From Micromonospora endolithica (GTDB lineage: Bacteria > Actinomycetota > Actinomycetes > Mycobacteriales > Micromonosporaceae), in contig NZ_RBAK01000001.1 of assembly GCF_003626595.1 (NCBI RefSeq), positions 186,001 through 250,000 of the forward strand: 64,000 bases of DNA, given 5' to 3'. Both the position numbers and the translations under genes were made by a program. The notes beneath the pieces are model-generated. The model saw only the letters and a program-made list of their open reading frames with translations. It searched no databases and was not told where the DNA came from. Below, piece by piece: positions 42,873 through 51,295 of this stretch. How positions within the stretch are numbered: the first letter of the stretch is position 1; each line of letters starts with the position of its first letter.

Positions 42873-44105
42873 CTAGGTGTGGTGTGGACACGTGGCAGCG
42901 GCCGTGGAGGGGGCGGCGCGCTGATGAGCGGCGGCGGCTGCTGTCGCCGTCGCGTGGGGGCATGTGGGGCCCGGCTCGCCGGCGAGCGCGGCGGCGTCGG
43001 GGTAAGGGCGGAATCCCGGCCAGGCGGTGGCGGTGCTGTAGTAGCGCTGCCAGCTGGGGTCCTTGGGAGTCATGGGGTAGCTGTTGAGCCAGCTCCAGTC
43101 GCCCACGACGGTGCGGCGAGCGGCTTCCTCGCGGCGCACGAACCGGGCGAAGTGCGCGCTTTCGCGGTGGTGGTCGGTGATGGTCACACCGGCGGTTTCG
43201 AAGCTGTGGAGAACCGCCTCTTGTAACACGATCAGCGCTTTGTCGTGGCGCAGCCGGTCGTCGCTGTCGAGGTGCAGCCCTTTAACGACGGCGGGTAGCT
43301 GCCCGTAGCGGTCGTTGTCCGCGAGGTTGCGGGCGGCGATCTCGGAGGCCATGAAGAATCCGTTGAAGGGGGCGGGATAGTTCACTCCGCCGATCGAGAG
43401 AAGCATGTGGCTGATGACCGGCACGGCGGGCCACCGCAGCCCCAGGTCGCCGATCCATGCGTGGTGCGGGTGGTGGATCCGGATTTCGAGGACCGCGGTC
43501 TGGTTGACGGGCAGCGCATGGAGTCGGTTGTCGTCGGTGGCGACGATCCAGGGAAGAATGTCGTGTGGGCCGCGAGTGGGTGGGGTGGGCCAGCCGTTGG
43601 CGAGGGCGAGTTGGGTGAGGTCGCGGTTGGCGGGGTCGCCGATCACCGTGTCGTCGGCGTTGGGCCAGGCGGCGTAGCGGACGAGTTGCGGATTGATGAT
43701 GCGGATCGGCGGGGGTCCGTCGGGGGGCACGGGGGCAAGGATCGTCACCACGGAGCGGACGCGTCCGCCGTTGGTGGCCTGCCTCAGGTGAGCGGTGAGC
43801 TCCGCGCGTGCGGCTTGGGGGGTGGTGAGGTTGCGTCGGTCGCGAACATGCAGGCTTTGCCAGCGCAACCGGCCGATGCAGCGGGCAGAGTTGCGCCAGG
43901 CCACCCGGGCGCCGAAGGTCAGTTCTTCGCTGGTGTGGCGCCAGGTGCCGGTGGCGCCGATCTCGGCGCGCACGTTTCGCCAGCGGCGGGTGAAGCCTGG
44001 TTGGCCGGTTTCCTGGTGTAGGAGGCGGAGGAACGCGTGGGCTTCGTCGCTGACCGCGCCCTGCGTGGGCGGCGTGGACGGGTAGGTGATGGCTGCGGTG
44101 GTCAT
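42873..44105 (-). CDS. nos: nitric oxide synthase oxygenase
   Basis: 410 aa from ATG 44105, which overlaps the upstream stop by 4 bp. The haem-thiolate motif WRNSARCIGRLRW puts the axial Cys at 76. The substrate-site Glu appears in NGFFMASEIAARNL, with IGGVNYPAPFNGF before it, and the pterin-side Trp region follows (VGDWSWLNSYPM). Bacterial NOS oxidises arginine to citrulline and NO with a borrowed reductase. It is longer than usual through an Ala/His-rich tail of about 40 residues with CPHA and CPHH. In an operon with tryptophan enzymes the NO may be used for nitration or nitrosation, as in thaxtomin synthesis; that is inference. Confidence 0.93.
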   Translation of the reverse strand: MTTAAITYPSTPPTQGAVSDEAHAFLRLLHQETGQPGFTRRWRNVRAEIGATGTWRHTSEELTFGARVAWRNSARCIGRLRWQSLHVRDRRNLTTPQAARAELTAHLRQATNGGRVRSVVTILAPVPPDGPPPIRIINPQLVRYAAWPNADDTVIGDPANRDLTQLALANGWPTPPTRGPHDILPWIVATDDNRLHALPVNQTAVLEIRIHHPHHAWIGDLGLRWPAVPVISHMLLSIGGVNYPAPFNGFFMASEIAARNLADNDRYGQLPAVVKGLHLDSDDRLRHDKALIVLQEAVLHSFETAGVTITDHHRESAHFARFVRREEAARRTVVGDWSWLNSYPMTPKDPSWQRYYSTATAWPGFRPYPDAAALAGEPGPTCPHATATAAAAAHQRAAPSTAAATCPHHT

Positions 44106-45340
44106 GCCTCGGCTCCGGTGTCCGGGGTGGCCCGTGAGTTGTGGTGGAAGACCGGCTCGTTGCGGGCGTCGTCCAGGTACGGGGTGCCTTGGGTGTAGCC
44201 GGTGCCGGTGCGCTCGGGGCCGAGGATTCGTATGGCGAGCCGGTAGTGGGTCTGGCGCCATTGGGTGACCGCTGCGGTGAACTCGCGCATCGCCGCAGCG
44301 AGGAAGGGGTCGGCGGCTGCCGACTGCTTTGCCGCATCAAGGGCGTCGTCGAGACTGACCTGTCCCTGTGTGATGGCCGTGCGGACCTCGGGCACGGAGA
44401 GGTACGCGGGAGAGTTCAGACGCGTGCCGTCTGGTGTGCGGCACAGCGATTCGAGCATCTTGTAGTGGCGGGACTGGATGGCGCTCGCGCCGTCGGTGTA
44501 AGGCCGGAAGCCGTGAAACGCTGCGGGCTGGATCGTGGCCAGGAGCGGCCAGAGCGACGCGCTCTCGTTGAGCAGCGATGCCGCGGCGGACAACCTGGTC
44601 GCGGCGAGGGGCATCCGGTCGGCCTGGACGGCGGTGATGATCTCGGTAAGGTCCGACGCCAGCAGTGCGAAGGTCGTCTCGAATGTCTGCAGGACGCGGA
44701 TGAACATCCACTCGTCGTGCATGGTGTGCACCGGCAGCATGCTGACTTGCAGCGCGCGTCTCTCCTCGGCGGTGAGATCCAGGTTCACGGCGGCGGTCAC
44801 GCGCCGCAGGAGACTGATCTCGGAGCTGTCTGTGGCGTCATCGACGAAGCTGAGCCGCCGCAGTGCCGGCATCACGGCGCGTAGCGCGTGTCGCAGTCGC
44901 TTGGCCGCCACGGGCGGTGTTGGGCGCATCTGAGGGAGAGGGGTTTGCTCGTCGTCGGCAGCGCGGAGTTCGAAGGCGATGAGGTCGGCCAGCAGCTGTG
45001 CGTGCAGGCGGTCGCGGCAGGCGAGTTGCCGCGCCGCCGCGCCGGGCGTGTGGTGGGGTTCGGGTATCGGCAGCAGTGCCAACCCGAGGTAGGAGCGGTA
45101 GTCGAACGTGCCGTCGATCTTGTCGAGCGCGCAGGCTAGGAATGCCGACAGGTAGGGGGTGCTGCCCCCGTTGAGGTCGGTAAGCCGGTCCCTCGCGGTG
45201 GCCAGCGCCTGTGTCCAGTCATCGGGGACGAAGTGCTTGCCGTAGTGCTGGTAGGCGGTCGTGACCGCGTTGTAGGGGAAGCTATCGGCCGAGGGGCGGC
45301 GCTGCGCCGACCAGCGGTGCACGGCGTCCGCGCTAGTCAC
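44102..45340 (-). CDS. TDO-superfamily haem protein, second type
   Basis: 412 aa from GTG 45340 (GTGA overlap with the upstream gene). All-helical. The C-terminal part shows TDO-like landmarks: HDEWMFIRVLQTFETTF, FRPYTDGASAIQSRHYKMLESL, WRQTHYRLAIRILG (probable haem His) and GTGYTQGTPYL. The N-terminal 150 residues are unlike true TDO. The family includes haem enzymes of secondary metabolism as well as tryptophan dioxygenases. It is about 170 residues longer than the TDO encoded two genes upstream, so the two are not simple duplicates. Substrate unknown. Confidence 0.8.
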   Translation of the reverse strand: MTSADAVHRWSAQRRPSADSFPYNAVTTAYQHYGKHFVPDDWTQALATARDRLTDLNGGSTPYLSAFLACALDKIDGTFDYRSYLGLALLPIPEPHHTPGAAARQLACRDRLHAQLLADLIAFELRAADDEQTPLPQMRPTPPVAAKRLRHALRAVMPALRRLSFVDDATDSSEISLLRRVTAAVNLDLTAEERRALQVSMLPVHTMHDEWMFIRVLQTFETTFALLASDLTEIITAVQADRMPLAATRLSAAASLLNESASLWPLLATIQPAAFHGFRPYTDGASAIQSRHYKMLESLCRTPDGTRLNSPAYLSVPEVRTAITQGQVSLDDALDAAKQSAAADPFLAAAMREFTAAVTQWRQTHYRLAIRILGPERTGTGYTQGTPYLDDARNEPVFHHNSRATPDTGAEA

Positions 45341-46506
45341 CGGGATGCTCCAATCGGCGTCTGGATGCGGGACTTGACCCGGTAGACGGCGATGGCGTCA
45401 CAGAGCGCATCGATGTCGTCGTCGCTGGTGTAGGCGTGCACGGCGACGCGGACGACGCCGCGGCGGGGAGCGACGGCGATGCCGTGGTTCTCGAGCCACG
45501 CCGCCATTGCCCAGGCGTGCGGCTCGATCAGCGTGAGGTGCGCGCCCCGCTCGTCCACGCTGCGCGCCAGGTCCACGATCTCGCCTTGGTCGGTGAGTCG
45601 GTGTGCGGCGGACGCGAGGAGCCTTTGGGTGTGCTCGCGGACCGCCGTGAGATTCAGGTCTTGGATCAGCGTCAGGCCGGCGACTGCGGCGTAGGCGGCG
45701 GCTACCGACGGCGTGCCCGTCTCGAACCGGCGGGCGTGGGAGGGGAAGTCGAGCCGCGTGGGGTCAAGTGCGTGCGGGTCAGTACGCCCCATCCAGCCGG
45801 TCAAGCCCGGAGCCGGTCCGTTCGGGTGGCGGGCGTAAAGAAAGGCGAGGCCCGGTAGCCCCAGCAGGTACTTTCCGGTACCGGTGATCAGGTAGTCGCA
45901 GCGCAGCGCGTCGACGTGCAACGGCATCACGCCGGCGGCCTGGTAGGCGTCGACGATGACGGCGGCACCAGCGGCGTGGGCGGCATCGGCGACGCGGCGG
46001 ATGTTCAGACGGGTCGCGTCTCGGTGCGTAACAGCGGGCACGGAGACCAACGCGGTGTCGATCGTGATGGCGCGCAGATAGTCATCGGCGTTGACCCGTC
46101 CGGCGCGGGACCCACACCAGCGCACGCGCGCGCCGCGGTTCTCCTGGGCCAGCCAGACGTGGGCGACGGCGGGGAACTCGGCGGTGGTGGTGAGCAGGTC
46201 GCGTCGGCGTCGCCAGCGTCGACCGGAGACCGCTTGGTGGGCGGCGATGCTCACGTTGGGCAGGATCGCCACCTGGTCGACCTCGGCGCCGATGAGCTGA
46301 GCGAATCGGCGCCGCGCGTCGGTGACCTGTTCCTCGGCGGCGCTCCAGAAGCTAGGACGGGCGAGATCGTCCAGCATCGCGGCCAGCGCCTCATCCATGC
46401 CGGTGCTGCGCGGGGCTATGCTGCACGCCGCCAGGTGCACCGTCTGCGCCAGGCTCGGGATCCGGCCGCGAATCGTGGACGGCAATCGCATGGCTGCGGC
46501 GTTCAC
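45337..46506 (-). CDS. kynureninase-like class V PLP enzyme
   Basis: 389 aa from GTG 46506 (GTGA overlap with the TDO stop). PLP features: VIVDAYQAAGVMPL (Asp contacting the pyridine nitrogen) and LITGTGKYLLGLPGLAFLY with the Schiff-base Lys. GWMGRT and RRFETGTPSVAAAYAA match the ends of the kynureninase/isopenicillin-N-epimerase group. Next to TDO, the obvious substrate is kynurenine or N-formylkynurenine, but no formamidase gene is present. Other class V activities (desulfurase, aminotransferase, epimerase) cannot be excluded. Confidence 0.82.
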   Translation of the reverse strand: MNAAAMRLPSTIRGRIPSLAQTVHLAACSIAPRSTGMDEALAAMLDDLARPSFWSAAEEQVTDARRRFAQLIGAEVDQVAILPNVSIAAHQAVSGRRWRRRRDLLTTTAEFPAVAHVWLAQENRGARVRWCGSRAGRVNADDYLRAITIDTALVSVPAVTHRDATRLNIRRVADAAHAAGAAVIVDAYQAAGVMPLHVDALRCDYLITGTGKYLLGLPGLAFLYARHPNGPAPGLTGWMGRTDPHALDPTRLDFPSHARRFETGTPSVAAAYAAVAGLTLIQDLNLTAVREHTQRLLASAAHRLTDQGEIVDLARSVDERGAHLTLIEPHAWAMAAWLENHGIAVAPRRGVVRVAVHAYTSDDDIDALCDAIAVYRVKSRIQTPIGASR

Positions 46507-47225
46507 CGCTGGGCCTGCCTGCTCTGGCGGCCACGAGGGCTGGACTCGGTGACGTCGGTGCGCGCCTCCCACAGGGTGGGGAAACGCCGGTGGGTGATGA
46601 GCCGGGTGAGGCTGTCGACCGGTGTGTTGCGGGTGCCGAGCACGCCTTGGCCGATGATGCGGGTGGCCACGGTGTAGTGCTCGGTGCGCCACAGGGCGAT
46701 CTGCTCGTCGAGGGACACCAGCGCCTCGGCGAGCCGGTACAGCGGGTCGGACGGCTGGCCGCGGTAGAGGTCGACCGGTGTGAGTCCCAGGGAGGAGAGC
46801 CGTCGGCTGAACGCGATGTCGAGTTCGGTGGTGGCCTCGCGCAGACGCTTCCAGCCAGGTGACTCGAAGCCGGAGCCGTTGCCCAGTTCCGCGCGGAAGG
46901 CGGCGAACTGCAGCGGGTGCAGGTGACGAAGGATGTGCAGTTGCTCGGTGACCAGCCGCAGAGACCGCACCGCCCGCTGTACGAGCAGTTCGGCCGCGCT
47001 CGGCTGGTCCGCTGCCAGGTCATCGAGCGCGCGCCCCAGCTCGTTGTGGATCAGTTTGAACCACAGTTCGGCGGACTGGTGAACGACCTGGAACAGCAGT
47101 TCGTCGGGGTGAGCCCGTTCGCAGGTGCCGCGTTGCAGCGACAGCAGGATGTCGGTGCGCATGTAGCGGGCGTAGTCAGTGCTGCCCGGACCGGGTAGCA
47201 CGGCGGGTAGGGGTGTCGTGGACAC
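46503..47225 (-). CDS. kynA: tryptophan 2,3-dioxygenase
   Basis: 240 aa, near normal bacterial length. Conserved TDO segments: DYARYMRTDILLSLQ, ELWFKLIHNEL, RLVTEQLHILRHLHPLQFAAFR, and WRTEHYTVATRIIG with the haem-ligand His. The usual GTGGT loop reads GTRNTPV. It opens the indole ring of tryptophan to N-formylkynurenine. First gene of the six-gene operon; the 84-bp gap to the preceding lipoprotein gene presumably holds the promoter. Confidence 0.9.
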   Translation of the reverse strand: MSTTPLPAVLPGPGSTDYARYMRTDILLSLQRGTCERAHPDELLFQVVHQSAELWFKLIHNELGRALDDLAADQPSAAELLVQRAVRSLRLVTEQLHILRHLHPLQFAAFRAELGNGSGFESPGWKRLREATTELDIAFSRRLSSLGLTPVDLYRGQPSDPLYRLAEALVSLDEQIALWRTEHYTVATRIIGQGVLGTRNTPVDSLTRLITHRRFPTLWEARTDVTESSPRGRQSRQAQR

Positions 47226-47309
47226 GATGTGGTCCTCCGCGTTGATCGATTCAGTGCTGTCGCGGCTCCGCGGCGCATGGGCAGCGCGAAGTGCGTCGGT
47301 GGCGAGAGG

Positions 47310-47903
47310 TCAGGCGCGCAGTGCGGTCAGGGCGGCGGCTGCCACGTGAGACATCGGCTCTGCCAGGTCGTTGCGTGGAGCGGCGTTGAGGCGTAGCGGC
47401 GCGGCTGTCAGGGTGAGGTAGAGGTTGGCGTCGTAGACGACGACGTGGCGTCCGGCGGCGTCGTCGTACTGGTAGGCGCCAGCGCCGAGCTCCGCGATAT
47501 CCGTGAGGGATTCGGTTTCGTCATAAACGCGGCGCAGTCCCTCGTACATGACTCGCCCCGAGTCCGGCGGTCCCACGGTGGCTTGCACGGTCACGACGAC
47601 GCCGTGCGGCAGCTGGCCGAGCGTTGAGGCGCAGGTCAGGTTGCTGGTGCCGCCTACCGCACGCGCCTGGTGCTGTTGCCGCCCTACTGCGCCGAACACC
47701 TCGCTGAGCGGCCGGAAATCCAGCACCGCACACAGCCCCTCGACGCTCCGGTAGGCAAGTGCCGGGCCGGTCGCCGTTCCGGCGGCGCCCGATACGGCAG
47801 CAGCAGACGTCGGTGCCGGTGTGGAGGCCGGCCGGTCATCGGCCCGGACACAGCCGCCCACGGCCAACACCGCGAGACTGAGAAGCACAAGCAGCGTCTT
47901 CAC
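47310..47903 (-). CDS. DUF3558-like lipoprotein
   Basis: 197 aa from GTG 47903. Signal LLSLAVLAVGGCVRA with lipid Cys near 17; then a Ser/Thr/Pro linker and a globular domain with two cysteines (GLCAVLDF and LTCAST). The layout resembles DUF3558-type actinobacterial lipoproteins. Function unknown. It is on the same strand as the TDO operon but separated by 84 bp; membership is uncertain. Confidence 0.7.
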   Translation of the reverse strand: MKTLLVLLSLAVLAVGGCVRADDRPASTPAPTSAAAVSGAAGTATGPALAYRSVEGLCAVLDFRPLSEVFGAVGRQQHQARAVGGTSNLTCASTLGQLPHGVVVTVQATVGPPDSGRVMYEGLRRVYDETESLTDIAELGAGAYQYDDAAGRHVVVYDANLYLTLTAAPLRLNAAPRNDLAEPMSHVAAAALTALRA

Positions 47904-48387
47904 AGCTCGGGGAGTGTGCGGGCCCGCACGGTGTCGCCCGGTATGACCGACGGACACCAGCGCGTCAGATTCCTGACCTCGGTGGCGGCATCTGACGCCC
48001 GGCGCGGGTTGGTTTACTCGACTCTTCATTCGGCGGCGCACCTATCTGGGGGCACAGCACATCAACCCGACGCAATAATGCGGCGAGCCACAGACCCACG
48101 CCTCTCCCCCGTTGTCGAAGGCTGGGTCCAACCGACCTCGAATCCACCACATCACGGCCGCTCGTGTCCATGAATGCGACCACACCTAGCCGGACACCGG
48201 GCAATTCCAGCGACCCGCCGCAACGCTGCTGACCTGCCAAGACAACAGGCATTCCGGCAGCCAAAGGTGAACGAAGAACTAGTGTTCCAGAAGCAGAGGC
48301 GCTAGCGTCCAACGGCATTGGATGCGGCGACAGCATCGAAGCTTGCGCGCCGCATGCGCATTTCCCAAACGGGGGAGGTAGCAGTTC
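47904..48387. other. intergenic, 484 bp
   Basis: Divergent gap between the lipoprotein and LPXTG-type genes. No gene or clear dyad seen. Confidence 0.5.
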
Positions 48388-48972
48388 GTGAATCGATCCC
48401 TGCCGCACGTGCGGCGACACCTGGCTGCGTCAGCGGCCACAGCACTTACCTTCATTGCCGTCGCGGCGTTGTTCGCGTCACCGGCCTCGGCGGAGACGAC
48501 CCCATCGGCTTCCGCGACCGCGACGGTCGGCGCCGATCGACCGAAGCCGCAGCGGTCCCCGGTCGAGACGGAACCCTCGGCTGCGCCGGAGCCGACCGAC
48601 ACCGGGGTTCCCGACCCGACCGACCCGCCGCCGGAGCCGGACCCCACCACTCCCCCGCCCGATCCCACCACTCCGCCGCCAGGCCCCGACCCGAGCACCC
48701 CACCGCCCAACTCCCCTCCGGCGCCGGAGCCGACCCAGGCAAGCCCTCGGCCGTCGAAGAGTCCCTCCAGCGGCGGAGACACGCGGCCTCAACCCAGCGC
48801 GGGCACCGCGGACCGCAGCGGCGGCCCGGAGGCCGCCGGTGCAGACTCCGATCCGTCCGGGCCGTCGCTTCCGGTCACGGGCGACAGTCTCGCGCCAATC
48901 GTTGGCACCGGAGGTGCAGCTCTGATCGCCGGCGTTGGCCTGCTGCTGGCTGGTCGCCGCAGATCACGATGA
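48388..48972 (+). CDS. Pro-rich surface protein with LPXTG-type sorting signal
   Basis: 194 aa from GTG 48388 after GGGGGAGG. Signal peptide at 1-35 (ALTFIAVAALFASPASAE). A long Pro/Thr/Asp stalk follows (PDPTDPPPEPDP...). The C-terminus has LPVTG, a hydrophobic stretch (APIVGTGGAALIAGVGLLLAG) and RRRSR, so a sortase should link it to peptidoglycan. There is no folded domain in between, so it is probably a spacer or wall-anchored stalk. Followed at 41 bp by a membrane protein gene. Confidence 0.85.
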   Translation: MNRSLPHVRRHLAASAATALTFIAVAALFASPASAETTPSASATATVGADRPKPQRSPVETEPSAAPEPTDTGVPDPTDPPPEPDPTTPPPDPTTPPPGPDPSTPPPNSPPAPEPTQASPRPSKSPSSGGDTRPQPSAGTADRSGGPEAAGADSDPSGPSLPVTGDSLAPIVGTGGAALIAGVGLLLAGRRRSR

Positions 48973-49013
48973 GCCACAGCCGAGGCATCGACGGCAACGG
49001 GAAGGAGTAACCA

Positions 49014-49874
49014 GTGACGACGCAGCACCCGGACCGGGCGATCTGGCCACCCTCCGCTGAGGACATCCCCGCCACCGCGCCCGGCCGGGTGCCTGCGCTC
49101 GCACCCGTAAGGCGCCCAGCAACGCCATCAGCGACCCACGGCATCCGTGCGACAACTGACCAGCCGGACCCCCAGCGCCAACGCCCATCGAAGCCGGATC
49201 CCGGCGATGGCCGGCGGCGCCGGCGGTGGGCCAAAGGACCTGCGACACTCGCTCTGGCGGCCCTGCTAGCCGGCGCGACCATCGGGTTGGGTCTCCACCC
49301 ATGGGTGATGCCACAGCCTGGCCAGACACCAACGGCCGCCGCGCCCACCCCACCAGCCGGGGCGCTGTTCACGCAACGGCAGGCAGCCGTCAACCGGGCC
49401 CGCCTGCCGACGCCTGAACTCGCCAACTTCGCCAGCCCGTGGCTCGGCACCATCGCAGACTGCTCGGCCGACGCTATCAGCGCAGCCCAGCGCGGCAACG
49501 GCGAAACGACCCGGACCCGCTGCACGGCCGGCATCGTCACCAGCTACTGGATCACCTACCGCAACCTTGCCGATCGGGAGGCCGCGCAGGCCCGATACCG
49601 CGCCCAGGCGACGACCACGGCGGACCTAGCGACGGGTGTGGCGACTCCGACGCAGCGAAGCACGACCGCCGGACGGACCGTCCAGTACATCGAGTACGCC
49701 TACCGAATCCCGTCTGGCGGCCGAGGTGGACAGATCGTGGCCGCCATCTGGTGGAGCGACCCCACCATGCCGATCGCGGGAGTCTTCACCTGCTACTGGG
49801 ATGATCTGGCGTCCTCTTGGATGCCGCTACGCGACCTGTGGGCGCTGGCCGCCTCGACACCCGTTCAGCGATGA
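49014..49874 (+). CDS. single-pass membrane protein, unknown function
   Basis: 286 aa from GTG 49014. A Pro-rich cytosolic N-terminus of about 75 residues (ending RRRRRWAKG), one membrane helix (PATLALAALLAGATIGLGL) and an external domain of about 170 residues with three cysteines (ADCSAD, RTRCTAG, FTCYWDD). It lies downstream of the LPXTG gene and may form an operon with it. Family not recognised. Confidence 0.7.
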   Translation: MTTQHPDRAIWPPSAEDIPATAPGRVPALAPVRRPATPSATHGIRATTDQPDPQRQRPSKPDPGDGRRRRRWAKGPATLALAALLAGATIGLGLHPWVMPQPGQTPTAAAPTPPAGALFTQRQAAVNRARLPTPELANFASPWLGTIADCSADAISAAQRGNGETTRTRCTAGIVTSYWITYRNLADREAAQARYRAQATTTADLATGVATPTQRSTTAGRTVQYIEYAYRIPSGGRGGQIVAAIWWSDPTMPIAGVFTCYWDDLASSWMPLRDLWALAASTPVQR

Positions 49875-50162
49875 TCAGCAAGCGCCGGCAACCTTCCGGA
49901 AGCAATCTCCCCAATGGCCTGGTGCACGCCGGCTGCCGGCACGACGATCTCCCGGCCCGCCCACGGCACGGGGAGAATCGCCTGCCCGCAGCGAGGGCAC
50001 CAGGACCCCCGCCTGCCACACCTGCCACGCCCGATCGGCCAACGTTCGGCCGCGGCGGGACCACTTCGCGCGAAGCAGCGCGAGGGCTGCCGCCGGCGCA
50101 CCCGCCAAGCCCACCAGACCCATCATCAAGGCGTACGCAGCGCGATCAGCCGGCGACGCCAC
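49865..50162 (-). pseudogene. possible small membrane protein with a frameshift
   Basis: One minus frame reads a plausible start and helix (AYALMMGLVGLAGAPAAALALLRAKW then RRGRTLADRAWQVWQ). Another frame supplies a plausible end (WCPRCGQAILPVPW...EIVVPAAGVHQAIGEI). A single frameshift near 50025 would join them into a protein with a CxxC motif. Its 3' end overlaps the preceding convergent gene. Low certainty. Confidence 0.3.
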
Positions 50163-50193
50163 TACGATCGAGATACGAGACCCTGCTAACTGG

Positions 50194-51030
50194 CTAGTGT
50201 TTGAGGCCGACCCCGCCCAGCATCGGCGACCGCTCAGGCCGGTCGTGGTAAGGGTCCTCGTTGTCGGGGTCCGGGTGCCAGTCGGCCGACCGCGTCAGGC
50301 CGGGCTCCATAAGTGTGAAGCCGTCGAACAGCGGAAGCAGTTGCTCGGCCGATCTGAGTGTGATGTGAGTGGCGGCGTGTGAGCGGTAGACGTCAACCCC
50401 TTCGTTGACCGGGTCTGCTCCAGCGGTATGGACGAGCACGGGGCTGATGTGCGAGATCGCCAAGGCGCTGGCAGTCGGTAGCTCGTTCCTGATTGGCTCA
50501 ACGACAGCGTGCAGCTGACTGTCAGGCACGGTCTGCAGGACGCTGAAATACAGCAGAGCAGTCGGCTGCGTAAGGTCGATGATCTCCGCCAAATCAGGCT
50601 GACGCAGCGATTCGAGCAGCTCTTCAGGCTTCGTCAGGTCGCCTACGACCGCTCGACAGTACGGGTTACCCAGCAGCATCTCGTTGGAGACCATCACGGC
50701 AACCGGGTCGATATCGACGTACAGCACACGGCTTCGAGGATCGACCCGTTGGGCGATCTCGTGGACGTTTCCCTCGGTCGGGATTCCGGACCCGATGTCG
50801 AGGAACTGCCGAAAACCCAGCGATGCCAGCTTCCGCACCGCTCGTCTGAGGAACATGCGATTCGCGCGAACGATAGTGCGCGTGTCCGGCACCGCGTGAA
50901 GGATCCGATCCCCAGCCTCCCGGTCTGCTGGAAAGTTGTTCTTCCCACCCAGGAAATAGTCGTACATGCGAGCGACGGTCGCTCGACCAGCGCCGCCGCC
51001 CGCTTCTCCGTCAACGCCCCCGCTGCCCAT
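50194..51030 (-). CDS. SAM-dependent methyltransferase, DUF574 family
   Basis: 278 aa from ATG 51030 with AGGAGAAG upstream. Signature RMYDYFLGGKNNFPADRE at the N-terminus, then the SAM-binding FLDIGSGIPT and VLYVDIDPVAV. The ending SAEQLLPLFDGFTLMEPGL completes the family pattern. These enzymes are expanded in actinomycetes; their substrates are largely unknown. Confidence 0.92.
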   Translation of the reverse strand: MGSGGVDGEAGGGAGRATVARMYDYFLGGKNNFPADREAGDRILHAVPDTRTIVRANRMFLRRAVRKLASLGFRQFLDIGSGIPTEGNVHEIAQRVDPRSRVLYVDIDPVAVMVSNEMLLGNPYCRAVVGDLTKPEELLESLRQPDLAEIIDLTQPTALLYFSVLQTVPDSQLHAVVEPIRNELPTASALAISHISPVLVHTAGADPVNEGVDVYRSHAATHITLRSAEQLLPLFDGFTLMEPGLTRSADWHPDPDNEDPYHDRPERSPMLGGVGLKH

Positions 51031-51295
51031 GCTCGTCTTCTCCTCAGCCCCGAATCCCGCCGTCCTACATGGAGAGTCGAGGCTACCGGAAGAGGTGTCC
51101 GCGCACGCACCCGTCGGCAAGCGAAAACTGCCGGCCGCTGACGAATCTGCCTTGGCTCTGCTGCGTCTTCGTGGCCGTCGCCACGGGACGTAGGCGTAGT
51201 GAGGGCGACACCTTCGGCTCATGTGCCGCTACACTCCGATCTTTGGACGCATGCCGTGGGTCACTGCCGCAGAGAGGCGCGCCAGGGAGGCTCCG

